DNA of 64,000 nucleotides from Alphaproteobacteria bacterium. Lineage in GTDB: Bacteria > Pseudomonadota > Alphaproteobacteria > Rhizobiales > Rhizobiaceae. The notes below the pieces were generated by a model. The model had not been told where the DNA came from, searched no databases, and saw only the letters and a list, made by a program, of their open reading frames with translations. Below, piece after piece: positions 1 to 10,619 of the stretch. How positions within the stretch are numbered: the stretch's first letter is position 1; every line of letters begins with the position of its first letter. A program made the translations under genes and the position numbers. The stretch spans positions 1,860,001 to 1,924,000 of the forward strand of contig JANSYK010000001.1 in assembly GCA_024742485.1 (NCBI GenBank). The letters are read 5' to 3'.

Positions 1-218
1 CTGACACGGATGCCCGCTACTACAATGTCGATTTCGATCGGACCGACCAGGCAGCAATTGCCGCCGCCTACGGAGTAAAATCCTGGCGGCTGGAAGATCC
101 TGCGACACTGGAATCCGTTCTGAAGGAAGCCGTTGAGCATGACGGACCGACATTGATCGATGTGGTATGCCAGCCACTCGAAGAAGCAAATGCACCCGTG
201 CGGCGCTGGATGGGTTAG
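1..218 (+). CDS. Thiamine diphosphate-dependent enzyme, C-terminal end (partial)
   Basis: The open frame enters from the left edge and stops at 216-218. The visible ~71 residues contain a run of alternating strand and helix ending in PTLIDVVCQPLEEANAPVRR. This resembles the end of the C-terminal ThDP-binding domain of acetolactate-synthase/benzoylformate-decarboxylase-like enzymes, where GP.LI.V follows the last cofactor-domain helix. The substrate cannot be read from this fragment. The stop lies 6 bases before the start of the FAD oxidoreductase, so the two are almost certainly co-transcribed with the TRAP transporter that follows. Family assignment is fairly secure; specific function is unknown. 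Confidence 0.7.
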   Translation, partial: DTDARYYNVDFDRTDQAAIAAAYGVKSWRLEDPATLESVLKEAVEHDGPTLIDVVCQPLEEANAPVRRWMG

Positions 219-224
219 GTCTGC

Positions 225-1472
225 ATGGGAAGCAAACCGGAGAAGATCATTGTCATAGGCGCCGGCATTGTCGGCGTGTCCGCCGCGATCTGGCTGAAAC
301 GCGCCGGCTGTGACGTGACACTTCTCGACCGCTTGGCACCGGGCCAAGGGACATCCTATGGAAATGCCGGCGTTCTGGCATCCTGTTCGATGGTTCCCGT
401 CACAACGCCTGGCCTGGTGGTCAAAGGCCCCAAACTGCTTCTGGATCCGAATTTTCCGCTGTTCATGCGTTGGTCCTATCTGCCCAAAATCGCGCCCTGG
501 CTGATGCGATATCTCAGTCATGCAAATGACAGCGACACCCGCCGCATCGCCGAAGCGCTGACACCCATCGTTTCCGACAGTGTCGAACAGCATGTTTCGT
601 TGTGTGGTGACGGATCGGCTGCCCGTTTCGTCAATCAGTCCGATTACAGCTTTGCCTATGCCGACCGGGCAGCCTTTGAGGCCGACAATTATGTCTGGAG
701 CCTCCGTGAAAAGGCCGGCTTTGTCCCCGAACTGCTTGAAGGTGATGCCGTTCGCGAGTTTGAACCGGCATTCGATCACACCACCAACCTGCTGGCGGTG
801 ATGCACCAGCATGGTTTTATCCTTGATCCAGGCGCCTATGTCGCCGAGCTGGCCGGTAATTTCGTGGAAATGGGCGGACATCTGGTCACCGCTGAAGTGA
901 AGGATTTCGATCTCTCTGGTGGGAAAATCCGCACGGTTCTGACGAGCGACGGACCCATCGATTGCGACAAGGCCGTTCTTGCGACCGGGGTCTGGTCGAA
1001 AACGCTCATGGCCAAATTGGGCCTCAATGTACCGCTGGAGACCGAACGGGGTTATCACATCGTCTTCGAGAATCCGTCCGTCATCCTAAGATCACCGGTG
1101 ATGGTTGCATCGGGTAAATTCGTGGCAACCCCCATGAGCATGGGCCTGCGCTGCGCCGGCGTGCTCGAGTTCGGAGGGCTTGAAGCGGGTCCTTCGAAAG
1201 CACCGCTCGACCTCTTGAAAAAACAGGTCAAAAAGACATTCCCGAACCTTGCATTCAGCAAGACCGAGGAATGGCTGGGCCATCGCCCGGCCCCCGCCGA
1301 TAGTCTGCCCTTGATCGGAGAAGTCGCCACGACCGGTGTCTATTCCGCATTCGGGCATCACCATATTGGGCTGACGGGCGGCCCAAAAACCGGCCGATTG
1401 GTGGCCGGACTCGTTACGGGCAACAAACCAAATTTAGACCTTGCCCCTTACACCCCGAACAGGTTTCTATAA
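225..1472 (+). CDS. FAD-dependent oxidoreductase, DadA-like (D-amino-acid dehydrogenase family)
   Basis: A 415-residue protein. The N-terminus is a Rossmann dinucleotide fold with the FAD motif IIVIGAGIVGVSAAIWL (residues ~9-25), followed by an acidic residue in TLLD. The C-terminus has the second FAD-contact segment of the DAO family (HRPAPADSLPLIGE, then the HHHIGLTGGPKTGRLVA stretch). Length fits DadA/glycine-oxidase-like flavoenzymes, which oxidise amines or D-amino acids to imino acids in the cytoplasm or at the inner membrane. Its position between a ThDP enzyme and a TRAP importer suggests it oxidises the imported solute or a product of it. The exact substrate is not visible. Confidence 0.8.
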   Translation: MGSKPEKIIVIGAGIVGVSAAIWLKRAGCDVTLLDRLAPGQGTSYGNAGVLASCSMVPVTTPGLVVKGPKLLLDPNFPLFMRWSYLPKIAPWLMRYLSHANDSDTRRIAEALTPIVSDSVEQHVSLCGDGSAARFVNQSDYSFAYADRAAFEADNYVWSLREKAGFVPELLEGDAVREFEPAFDHTTNLLAVMHQHGFILDPGAYVAELAGNFVEMGGHLVTAEVKDFDLSGGKIRTVLTSDGPIDCDKAVLATGVWSKTLMAKLGLNVPLETERGYHIVFENPSVILRSPVMVASGKFVATPMSMGLRCAGVLEFGGLEAGPSKAPLDLLKKQVKKTFPNLAFSKTEEWLGHRPAPADSLPLIGEVATTGVYSAFGHHHIGLTGGPKTGRLVAGLVTGNKPNLDLAPYTPNRFL

Positions 1473-1501
1473 CCACACATGCTTCAACCCGGGAGGATAC
1501 A

Positions 1502-2491
1502 ATGAAAGCATCAACCAAAACACTGACAGCAACACTCATGACAACAGCCGGTCTGGCCGTCGCTGCAAGCGGCGCAATGGCTGAAAAATGGGATATGCCA
1601 ATGGCATATTCTGCTTCCAACTTCCATTCAGCGACCGGCGCTGAATTCGCAAAATGTGTCACCACCGGCACCCAGGGTGAAATCGAAATCGTTACGCATC
1701 CGGGCGGTTCGCTCTTCAAGGGCGCCGACATCAAACGGGCGATTCAGACAGGCCAGGCGCCGATTGGTGAACGGCTGCTGTCCGGCCACCAGAACGAAAA
1801 TCCGATCTTCGGTGTCGATTCGGTTCCGTTTCTTGCGACATCTTTCGATGACGCGGCGAAACTCTGGAAAGCTGCGAAGCCAACCCTGGAGCAAATTCTC
1901 GCCGATCAGAACCTGACACTGCTCTATTCCGTTCCGTGGCCTCCGCAGGGTCTGTACTTCAAGAAGGAAGTCAATTCCGTTGCCGACATGGAAGGCATCA
2001 AGTTCCGTTCCTACAACAACGCCACGGCGCGATTGGCGGAACTGACAAAAATGCTTCCGGTCTCCATCGAGGCAGCCGAAATCAGTCAGGCCTTCGCAAC
2101 CGGTGTTGCAGACGCCATGGTATCCTCCGGCTCCACCGGTTACGACCGCAAGGTCTGGGAAAGCCTGACACATTTCTATGAAGTCGATGCCTGGCTGCCG
2201 CGCAACTACACGATGGTCAACAGCGACGTGTGGGCCGGAACCAGCGATGCCAACAAGGCAATCATAAAGGCATGCGCCGAACTCGCGGAATATGCGGGAA
2301 CCTGGCGCGCGGTTGAATACACCACCTTCACGCTCAATGGATTGCGTGACGGTGGCATGGTCGTTGGCCCGGCAGGTGATCAGCTGAAGGCCGACCTCAA
2401 GGAGATCGGTGCGGTCATGAGTGCCGAGTGGCTGGAATCGGCGGGTGAAGGTGGCAAGGCCATCATCGATTCCTTCAATGCCATGAAATAA
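1502..2491 (+). CDS. TRAP transporter solute-binding protein, DctP family
   Basis: A 329-residue protein with a classical Sec signal (KASTK, hydrophobic core, cleavage near GAMA/EKWDM at ~27). The start is set by GGGAGGAT seven bases upstream. The central segment MEGIKFRSYNNATARLAELT is the DctP ligand-binding region in which the arginine after F normally pairs with a carboxylate of the ligand. It is the periplasmic receptor for the permease genes directly downstream. The 132-base gap to dctQ contains two hairpins, which could give the receptor more transcript than the membrane subunits. A carboxylate-bearing ligand is likely from the family; its identity is unknown. Confidence 0.9.
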   Translation: MKASTKTLTATLMTTAGLAVAASGAMAEKWDMPMAYSASNFHSATGAEFAKCVTTGTQGEIEIVTHPGGSLFKGADIKRAIQTGQAPIGERLLSGHQNENPIFGVDSVPFLATSFDDAAKLWKAAKPTLEQILADQNLTLLYSVPWPPQGLYFKKEVNSVADMEGIKFRSYNNATARLAELTKMLPVSIEAAEISQAFATGVADAMVSSGSTGYDRKVWESLTHFYEVDAWLPRNYTMVNSDVWAGTSDANKAIIKACAELAEYAGTWRAVEYTTFTLNGLRDGGMVVGPAGDQLKADLKEIGAVMSAEWLESAGEGGKAIIDSFNAMK

Positions 2492-2496
2492 CGCGT

Positions 2497-2516
2497 TGCG
2501 CGGATCACACCGCGCA
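2497..2516 (+). terminator. Small GC-rich hairpin after the TRAP receptor gene
   Basis: Seven-base perfect arms TGCGCGG/CCGCGCA with a 6-base loop start five bases after the receptor stop codon. It lies just ahead of the longer hairpin at 2529-2561 and may add to it as a 3' end stabiliser or attenuator. Confidence 0.45.
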
Positions 2517-2528
2517 CCACATCAAACC

Positions 2529-2561
2529 GTCGTCCGCCGCACAATTTGTGCGGCGGACGAC
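2529..2561 (+). terminator. Perfect 16-bp hairpin between TRAP receptor and small permease (attenuator)
   Basis: Arms GTCGTCCGCCGCACAA and TTGTGCGGCGGACGAC are perfect reverse complements with a single T between them; the real loop must use a few of the inner pairs. There is no T tract, so it is more likely an mRNA-stabilising 3' end or partial terminator than a full stop. It sits between genes whose products are needed in unequal amounts. Confidence 0.7.
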
Positions 2562-2623
2562 ACGGCGCAGACCAAAGGAGCTTGGCTCTTGCTCCATTGG
2601 TCCATACCAACGGGAGGGGTTGA

Positions 2624-3157
2624 ATGGCAGCGCTCAGACAGGTTCGAAGAGGTCTGGATCTTCTCTATTTCGCCTCGGGCGTGGTCGGCGCCTTGTTTCT
2701 CATCGCAATTCTTGCACTGATCGTTGTTCAGATGCTTGCCCGCTGGACCGGTGAAGTTTTTCCGGGTGCACCCGATTATGCCGGCTATTGCATGGCCGCA
2801 GCATCATTCTTCGCTTTTGCCCACGCCTTGCATCGTGGATCGCATATCCGTGTTTCAATTGTGCTCAGCGCCGTTTCGGAACCCGTTCGCCGGATTCTTG
2901 AGATCTGGTGTTTCGGCATTGGAGCGGCAACCGCATGGTACGTGTCCTGGTACGCCTACCGCTTTGTCTACTGGTCATGGAAATTCAATGAGGTCAGCCA
3001 GGGACAAGACGCAACGCCGCTGTGGATACCGCAATCGTCCATGGTGATCGGGTCGGTCATTTTGGCTGTCGCACTCACAGATCATCTCATCCATGTTCTG
3101 TTTGTCGGTGATCACCGGATCGAACGCGATCTGGTCGACCAGTCGCACGGGGAGTAG
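2624..3157 (+). CDS. TRAP transporter small membrane subunit, DctQ family
   Basis: A 177-residue membrane protein with four hydrophobic spans (about residues 13-40, 48-66, 90-110 and 133-155), the size and topology of DctQ. The segment between spans carries the charged, Trp-rich stretch typical of the family (WSWKFNEVSQGQDATPLWIP). A strong GGGAGGGG ribosome site sits just upstream of the ATG. It ends three bases before dctM, so translation of the two permease subunits is probably coupled. It forms the membrane complex with DctM and takes ligand from the receptor at 1502-2491. Confidence 0.88.
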   Translation: MAALRQVRRGLDLLYFASGVVGALFLIAILALIVVQMLARWTGEVFPGAPDYAGYCMAAASFFAFAHALHRGSHIRVSIVLSAVSEPVRRILEIWCFGIGAATAWYVSWYAYRFVYWSWKFNEVSQGQDATPLWIPQSSMVIGSVILAVALTDHLIHVLFVGDHRIERDLVDQSHGE

Positions 3158-3160
3158 ATC

Positions 3161-4474
3161 ATGGAAGACCTTTCAATCATCGTTCTGTTTCTCTTTGTCC
3201 TGTTTCTGCTACTGGGCACCGGTGTCTGGGTTGGCCTGGCGTTGATGGGTGTGGCCTGGGTGGGCATGGAACTGTTCACCAGTCGGCCGGTCGGCGACGT
3301 CATGATCACGACAATCTGGAGCCACTCATCGTCCTGGACCTTGACCGCCCTGCCCCTCTTCATCTGGATGGGTGAGATTCTGTATCGAACACGATTATCC
3401 GAGGATATGTTCAAGGGTCTGGCCCCCTGGATGGCCCGACTGCCAGGCGGTCTTGTCCATACCAACATTGTCGGCTGCACCATCTTTGCGGCGGTTTCGG
3501 GCTCTTCCGCAGCGACGCTGACGACGGTCGGCAAGATGTCGATTCCGGAACTGCGCAAGCGCAACTACCCCGAAAACATGGTGATCGGAACACTGACCGG
3601 CGCGGCGACGCTTGGGCTGATGATCCCGCCTTCGCTGACGCTCATCGTCTATGGCGTGACCATCAATGAATCGATCACCAAGCTCTTCTTCGCCGGAATT
3701 CTGCCCGGCCTGGTGCTCGCCTTCATGTTCATGGCCTATGTCGCCATCTATTCGAAAGTATCCTCGAAATGGCAGCCCAACGAGGAGCCGCGATTGCGTT
3801 TCACCGAAAAGGTGAAGAACTCACGCTTTCTCTTGCCCGTTATTCTGCTGATCCTCGTGGTCATCGGATCCATGTATCTTGGCTACGCCACGGCCACGGA
3901 AGCAGCAGCATTCGGTGTCATTGGCGGCCTTGTGCTGGCGGCCTCCCAAGGCTCGCTGAGCATGAAAACGTTCACCGAAAGCCTGATGGGCGCCACCCGA
4001 ACATCAGCGATGATCGCGCTGATTCTCGCTGGTGCCGGCTTCCTGTCACTGGCCATGGGCTTCACCGGATTGCCCCGTGGCCTTGCCAATCTGATCGCCG
4101 GTTTTGAATTGTCGAAATTCGAGCTGCTGATGGTCTTGCTGGTGTTCTACATCATCCTTGGCTGCTTCCTCGACGGCATCTCTTCGGTCGTGCTGACAAT
4201 GGCAGTGGTCGAACCGATGATTATCGATGCCGGGATCAATTTGATCTGGTTTGGCATCTTTATCGTTGTCGTTGTGGAAATGGCACAGATCACGCCGCCG
4301 ATCGGCTTCAACCTGTTCGTGATGCAGGGCATGACCAATCACGAGATGAATTTTGTCGCCAAGGCGGCAATTCCGATGTTCCTCATCATGGTGCTCATGG
4401 TCTTTGTCCTGATTGTCTTTCCGGAGCTTGCGACTTATCTTCCGGACAATCTGCGTCCGGGACCCGTGCCCTGA
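3161..4474 (+). CDS. TRAP transporter large permease, DctM family
   Basis: A 437-residue inner-membrane protein with about twelve hydrophobic spans. It carries the DctM signatures VSGSSAATLTTVGKMSIPEL (~112) and GAATLGLMIPPSLTLIVYG (~145), plus the second inverted-repeat half ending EMAQITPPIGFNLFVMQG (~365). These helical hairpins form the Na+ and substrate sites in characterised TRAP transporters. The start follows GGGGAG and is three bases after dctQ. It completes a DctPQM importer, and the operon appears to end at the hairpin immediately downstream. Confidence 0.92.
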   Translation: MEDLSIIVLFLFVLFLLLGTGVWVGLALMGVAWVGMELFTSRPVGDVMITTIWSHSSSWTLTALPLFIWMGEILYRTRLSEDMFKGLAPWMARLPGGLVHTNIVGCTIFAAVSGSSAATLTTVGKMSIPELRKRNYPENMVIGTLTGAATLGLMIPPSLTLIVYGVTINESITKLFFAGILPGLVLAFMFMAYVAIYSKVSSKWQPNEEPRLRFTEKVKNSRFLLPVILLILVVIGSMYLGYATATEAAAFGVIGGLVLAASQGSLSMKTFTESLMGATRTSAMIALILAGAGFLSLAMGFTGLPRGLANLIAGFELSKFELLMVLLVFYIILGCFLDGISSVVLTMAVVEPMIIDAGINLIWFGIFIVVVVEMAQITPPIGFNLFVMQGMTNHEMNFVAKAAIPMFLIMVLMVFVLIVFPELATYLPDNLRPGPVP

Positions 4475-4481
4475 TAGAACT

Positions 4482-4523
4482 GTGCCTGCGATGAACCAAA
4501 ACGTGATGGATCATCGCGGGCAC
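4482..4523 (+). terminator. Strong hairpin after dctM
   Basis: Arms GTGCCTGCGATGA and TCATCGCGGGCAC pair over 13 positions with one G-T wobble and a 16-base loop, starting 8 bases after the dctM stop. No clear T run follows. It is the probable 3' end of the TRAP operon transcript. Confidence 0.6.
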
Positions 4524-4579
4524 CGATAGGGCATCGGCCGATCTGGATCGAATTCGCTTGAGCGGAGCAATGAAATCAA

Positions 4580-5218
4580 ATGCGGGAGACGGATGAACAG
4601 CAAATCTCCGCCGCCGCAGATGTGCTTTGGCAGTATCACTGTATCTTCGACACGCCTGTTCCGTCAGATGTAATCATCGGGCTCGGCAGCTACGATCTGA
4701 GGGTTGCGGATCGTTGTGCAGCCCTGTTTCATCAGGGTTTGGCAACGGAAATCTTGTTTACCGGACACAGCGGCCACTGGACCCGGGGACAGTTTGAACA
4801 GACCGAAGCCAGCCGGTTCCTTTCTCGCGCAGTCGAATGCGACGTTCCTGCCGAGGCAATCATCCTTGAGGAACGCGCAACCAATATTGGCGAGAACATC
4901 CGATTTGCTGCCCATTTGGTCCGTGACGATGCTTCAGCCATCCTGGTCACCAAACCGCAGACCCAAAGGCGATGTCTTGCCACGGCGCAGAAGCAATGGT
5001 CGGGGGGCAGAACCATCATTACGGCACCCTTGCACGACCGGACAGAGCAACCCATTCCCGGTTTCGACGAACGTCACCTGATTTGCGAGATGGTTGGTGA
5101 TTTGAAACGCATCCTGACCTATCCCGACGCCGGATTTCAAAGCCGACAGGACATACCGGATGCGGTCACGGATGCGTACCGGTTCCTGATCGATTGCGGT
5201 TACACCGCCCATTTATGA
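4580..5218 (+). CDS. YdcF family (DUF218) protein
   Basis: A 212-residue soluble protein. Its core shows the DUF218 pattern: VIIGLGSYDLRVADRCAALF (~34-53), ILFTGHSGHW (~60), then EASRFLSRAVECDVPAEAIILEERATNIGENI and a final ILVTKPQTQRR strand. The conserved acidic-Arg-Ala motif and the ATNT-like ATNIGEN segment are features of the YdcF/SanA/ElyC group. E. coli YdcF binds S-adenosylmethionine in vitro, but the biochemical role of the family is unsettled. There is no signal peptide or membrane span, unlike SanA and ElyC. Ribosome site is weak. It is probably transcribed alone, converging on pgm. Confidence 0.8.
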   Translation: MRETDEQQISAAADVLWQYHCIFDTPVPSDVIIGLGSYDLRVADRCAALFHQGLATEILFTGHSGHWTRGQFEQTEASRFLSRAVECDVPAEAIILEERATNIGENIRFAAHLVRDDASAILVTKPQTQRRCLATAQKQWSGGRTIITAPLHDRTEQPIPGFDERHLICEMVGDLKRILTYPDAGFQSRQDIPDAVTDAYRFLIDCGYTAHL

Positions 5219-5253
5219 CCGGTGAAATGCGGGTTTGGGCGCGAGCGGTCATT

Positions 5254-5317
5254 CTGAATGCACAAACCGGATCAACGACCAACACAGTTGTCCCGTTTCT
5301 GACAAAACGTGAAACGG
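5254..5317 (+). repeat. Intergenic repeat, copy A
   Basis: This lies between the convergent ydcF-like gene and pgm. It shares the core CGTTTCTGACAAA and flanks (CTGAATGCA at one end, GTGAAACG at the other) with copies at 31854-31931 and 49631-49709. The 3' part folds through CCGTTT/AAACGG. It may act as a two-way terminator here. Confidence 0.65.
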
Positions 5318-5318
5318 C

Positions 5319-7001
<1,683 letters not shown>

Positions 7002-9119
7002 TCAGTCAGCATCGTGCGATGAAATAGCTTCCAGCGCAAACAGCGTGACCGAAGCCGCAGAGACCATGACACGATCGTCAACAACATCAACGGTTGAAAG
7101 GGTCGGCCTTGCGGTATCTATGACCTGCACCCATTTGCGGTCGTCCCGACATGGCGGAAGGACAACCTCGCTCCGCTCACCGCCGTTCAACACGGCAAAG
7201 ATTTCATCCTCGGACGCGTCATAGGCGGGAGTTGTCGTGGCCATGCGAATCTCAACGCACAGGCAGCGCCAATGGGGTTCGCGCCACTCATCGCTGCTCG
7301 GTTCGCGACCGTCCGGCATGCGCCAGAACAGATCGGCCATGCCATCCTCCGGTCGCCGGTGGCTGTGCAGGAAGTGGCGCTGACGCAACACGGGGTGCGC
7401 CTTTCTCAGACCGATGAGCTTTTGCACAAAGGCCAGCAGATCCGTGTCGGGATCGGTCCAGTTGATCCAGCCGATCGGGTTGTCCTGGCAATAGGCATTG
7501 TTGTTGCCATGTTGGGAATTGCCGATCTCGTCGCCCGCCAGCAGCATCGGCGTGCCCTGGCTGATCAGCAATGTGGTTAGCAGATTGCGTTTGCGCTGCG
7601 CTCGGGCAAGATTGATGTCCGGGTCAATGGTTGCCCCTTCGACACCCATATTGTCCGTGTGATTTTCATTATGCCCGTCCTGATTGCCTTCGCCATTGGC
7701 TTCATTTTGCTTATGGCTGTAGGAGACCACGTCACTGAGCGTAAACCCGTCATGGGCGGCGACAAAATTGACCGATGAAAAGGCGGATCGTCCGGAATGG
7801 TCGAACTGCAAGGCCGAACCGACCAGCCTTTCGGCCAGTTTTGCGGTCATGTTTTCATCTCCCCGCCAGAAGCGGCGCACATCATCGCGATATTGATCGT
7901 TCCATTCCAGGAACGGAGCCGGATAAGCCCCAAGCTGATAGCCTCCCGGACCGATGTCCCAAGGTTCGGCAATCAGCTTGACCCGGGAAAGCACCGGATC
8001 CTGCAGGACAGCCTTGAAAAACGGACCCGTACGGTCGAACCCCTGCCCGGTTCGGCCGAGCACTGATGCCAGATCGAAACGAAATCCGTCCACATGCATG
8101 ATTTCGACCCAATAACGCATTGAATCAAGCACCATGCGCAACACCATTGGGTGATCGATATTCAGGCTGTTTCCGGTGCCGCTGAAGTTCTCATAATATC
8201 GTTGATCATCAGCCCGCAACCGGTAGTAGGAACGGTTGTCCAGCCCGCGAAAACTGAGCGTGGGACCGGTTTCGTCCCCTTCGGCCGTGTGGTTGTAGAC
8301 AACATCGACAATGACCTCGATGCCGGCGGCATGAAATTGTTGAACCATCCGCTGGAAATCGGATACCGCACCATGCGACAGGTAGCGCGGTTCGGGACTG
8401 AAAAACCCGATGGAGTTGTAACCCCAATAATTGCGCAGGCCCTGATCGACAAGGAAGCGGTCATCGACAAAGGCCTGAACGGGCAAAAGCTCCACAGTGG
8501 TAATACCAAGGCCGGTCAGGTGATCCAGCATCGGTGCACTGGACAGCCCCAGAAACCTCCCGCGCATGGCAGGATCGATATCGGACCGCTCGGCCGTCTG
8601 ACCCTTTACATGGGTTTCGTAGATAATGGCGTCTGCCGGGTCTACCCTTGGCGATCTGTCGCCATTCCAGTCGAAGGCAGTATCGACAACGACCGATTTT
8701 GGCATGTAAGGCGCACTGTCGCGGGTATCGAAGGACAGGTCGCGCCGGCTTGACGATGCCTTGAACCCAAGCAGGGCATCAGACCATTCCACGGCTCCGT
8801 CGATTTTCCTGGTATAGGGATCGAGCAGCAATTTGTTCGGATTGAACCGATGTCCGTCTTCCGGCGCATAGGGCCCGTGCACCCGATAGCCATAGATAGT
8901 CCCCGGGCGCAGCCCATCAACAAATCCATGCCATATATCGCCATCACGTTCGGGCAGCACAAGCCGGCACACTTCCCGTCTGCCGTCGCCATCAAACAGG
9001 CAAAGCTCGATCTTTTCCGCATGGGCGGAAAAGACGGCAAAATTAATGCCGTTTCCATCGAAAGAGGCTCCGAGAGGCGAAGCGGCGCCACGGGAAACCT
9101 GGAATTGAGCAGGATTCAT
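7002..9119 (-). CDS. glgX: Glycogen debranching enzyme GlgX
   Basis: A 705-residue GH13 isoamylase-type hydrolase that cuts alpha-1,6 branches left on phosphorylase limit dextrins. An N-terminal CBM48-like domain (GASFDGNGINFAVFSAHAEK) precedes the catalytic barrel. The barrel has the region-I VDVVYNHT, nucleophile region GFRFDLASVLGR, acid/base region IAEPWDIG and region-IV FVAAHDGFTLSD. The insert DGHNENHTDNMGVEG is typical of GlgX. It is placed between glgA and pgm with a 15-base gap after glgA, and works with GlgP in breakdown. Confidence 0.95.
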   Translation of the reverse strand: MNPAQFQVSRGAASPLGASFDGNGINFAVFSAHAEKIELCLFDGDGRREVCRLVLPERDGDIWHGFVDGLRPGTIYGYRVHGPYAPEDGHRFNPNKLLLDPYTRKIDGAVEWSDALLGFKASSSRRDLSFDTRDSAPYMPKSVVVDTAFDWNGDRSPRVDPADAIIYETHVKGQTAERSDIDPAMRGRFLGLSSAPMLDHLTGLGITTVELLPVQAFVDDRFLVDQGLRNYWGYNSIGFFSPEPRYLSHGAVSDFQRMVQQFHAAGIEVIVDVVYNHTAEGDETGPTLSFRGLDNRSYYRLRADDQRYYENFSGTGNSLNIDHPMVLRMVLDSMRYWVEIMHVDGFRFDLASVLGRTGQGFDRTGPFFKAVLQDPVLSRVKLIAEPWDIGPGGYQLGAYPAPFLEWNDQYRDDVRRFWRGDENMTAKLAERLVGSALQFDHSGRSAFSSVNFVAAHDGFTLSDVVSYSHKQNEANGEGNQDGHNENHTDNMGVEGATIDPDINLARAQRKRNLLTTLLISQGTPMLLAGDEIGNSQHGNNNAYCQDNPIGWINWTDPDTDLLAFVQKLIGLRKAHPVLRQRHFLHSHRRPEDGMADLFWRMPDGREPSSDEWREPHWRCLCVEIRMATTTPAYDASEDEIFAVLNGGERSEVVLPPCRDDRKWVQVIDTARPTLSTVDVVDDRVMVSAASVTLFALEAISSHDAD

Positions 9120-9134
9120 GCTAGCGGTGTCGAA

Positions 9135-10619
9135 CTATTCCATAAGGCTTTGATACAGGGCGGCATAGGCCTTTGCCGATTCGCTCCAGCCAACCGGATG
9201 CTTCATAGCGCGCTCTTGCATCTGCCGCCAGAGCACCGGATCTCCAAAAAGACCGAACACCCGGTCGAGTGCCGTTGACAGGGCATCTGCAGTGGCGGGC
9301 GAAAACTGGACACCGGTCGCGACACCGACCCGGACCGCGGCATCATTGGCGTCGATCACGGTGTCAGCCAGCCCACCGGTGCGCGCGACCAGCGGCAGCG
9401 CTCCGTAACGCAATGCATACATCTGGGTCAGCCCGCAGGGTTCAAACCGGGAGGGGACGAGGATGCAGTCCGCGCCAGCATAGATCCGATGCGACAAGGC
9501 CTCGTCATACCCTATATGGACTGCCACCCGATCGGAGTGCTTCCGAGCCGCTTCGGCAAAGCCCGCTTCGAGATCAGCATCGCCGCTGCCGAGGACAACC
9601 AGCCGCCCGCCTCTCTCGACAAGATCCGGCAGAACCTCCAGCAAAAGGTCCAGACCCTTTTGGCGTGTCAGCCGGCTGACGACCCCGAACAACGGTCCCT
9701 CGGTTGTCCCGAGGCCGAATTCCTGCGCCAGCGCATCCGTGTTCTGACGTTTGTCCTCAATCTTGCGCGGGCCAAAGGGACGCGGAATCAGGGTATCCTT
9801 GCGCGGGTTCCAGACAGCAAGATCGACCCCATTCAAAATGCCCGAAAAAGTGGCCTGCCGCTGACGGATCACACCATCGAGGCCCATTCCGAATTCCAAT
9901 GTCGCAAGCTCGTTCACATAGGTCGGGCTGACCGTTGTGATCCAGTCGGCATCCACCAGTCCGGCTTTCAATGTGCTGATCTGGCCCCAATACTCATATC
10001 CGTCCGCATCAAAACGGTCCTTTGACAGGAGAAGCTCGTCAAGCATCGTGGCCGGGGCAAGCCCTTGAAATGCGATATTATGGATCGTCATCACCGTTGC
10101 AACGCCAAGGATGTTTCGCTGTTTCAGATAGGTTGGCGCAAGACCGGCCTGCCAGTCATGAGCATGCAGGATTTCGGGTCGCCATCCGTCCGGAAGCCCG
10201 ACATTGGCAATTTCGGCCGCCACGCGGGAAAGCGCCGCAAACCGCTGTGGGTTATCCGGCCAGTCGCGGCCATCTTCACCCAGATAAATCGTGCCTTCGC
10301 GGGCAAAAAGGTGTGGCGCATCCAGCAAAAGCAGATCGGCCGATCCCTTGGTTTTGCCAAGTCTCCCGGAAACGACACGGGCTTTGCCACCGAAAAGGTC
10401 ATCCGATGACCAGACACTGGTCGGTGAGGCAAGCTTGTCGACGAGACCGGGATAGGCAGGCAGGAGCGTCCTGACCGACCAGCCCTCAACCGCAAGCGCG
10501 CCCGGCAATGCGCCAACCACATCCGCCAACCCGCCGGTTTTGACCAGAGGTGCGAACTCCGATGCAACGGAAAGAACGCGGCCTGCCACCTGCGTCTTCT
10601 TGTTTTTCTTACCCGTCAA
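9135..10619 (-). CDS. glgA: Glycogen synthase (ADP-glucose), TTG start overlapping glgC stop
   Basis: A GT5 glycosyltransferase of 494 residues from the TTG at 10619. Key features are [20 protein letters not shown] (N-terminal KTGGL, ADP-glucose binding), the mid-protein [11 protein letters not shown] segment, and the C-terminal [19 protein letters not shown] loop with the catalytic Glu and GTGGL-like RTGGLAD. A longer in-frame extension to 10691 exists but would run 76 bases into glgC and adds no family sequence. The TTG overlaps the glgC TGA and has GAGAGG six bases upstream; a GTG at 10589 is the alternative. Translation is probably coupled to glgC. Confidence 0.93.
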   Translation of the reverse strand: MTGKKNKKTQVAGRVLSVASEFAPLVKTGGLADVVGALPGALAVEGWSVRTLLPAYPGLVDKLASPTSVWSSDDLFGGKARVVSGRLGKTKGSADLLLLDAPHLFAREGTIYLGEDGRDWPDNPQRFAALSRVAAEIANVGLPDGWRPEILHAHDWQAGLAPTYLKQRNILGVATVMTIHNIAFQGLAPATMLDELLLSKDRFDADGYEYWGQISTLKAGLVDADWITTVSPTYVNELATLEFGMGLDGVIRQRQATFSGILNGVDLAVWNPRKDTLIPRPFGPRKIEDKRQNTDALAQEFGLGTTEGPLFGVVSRLTRQKGLDLLLEVLPDLVERGGRLVVLGSGDADLEAGFAEAARKHSDRVAVHIGYDEALSHRIYAGADCILVPSRFEPCGLTQMYALRYGALPLVARTGGLADTVIDANDAAVRVGVATGVQFSPATADALSTALDRVFGLFGDPVLWRQMQERAMKHPVGWSESAKAYAALYQSLME

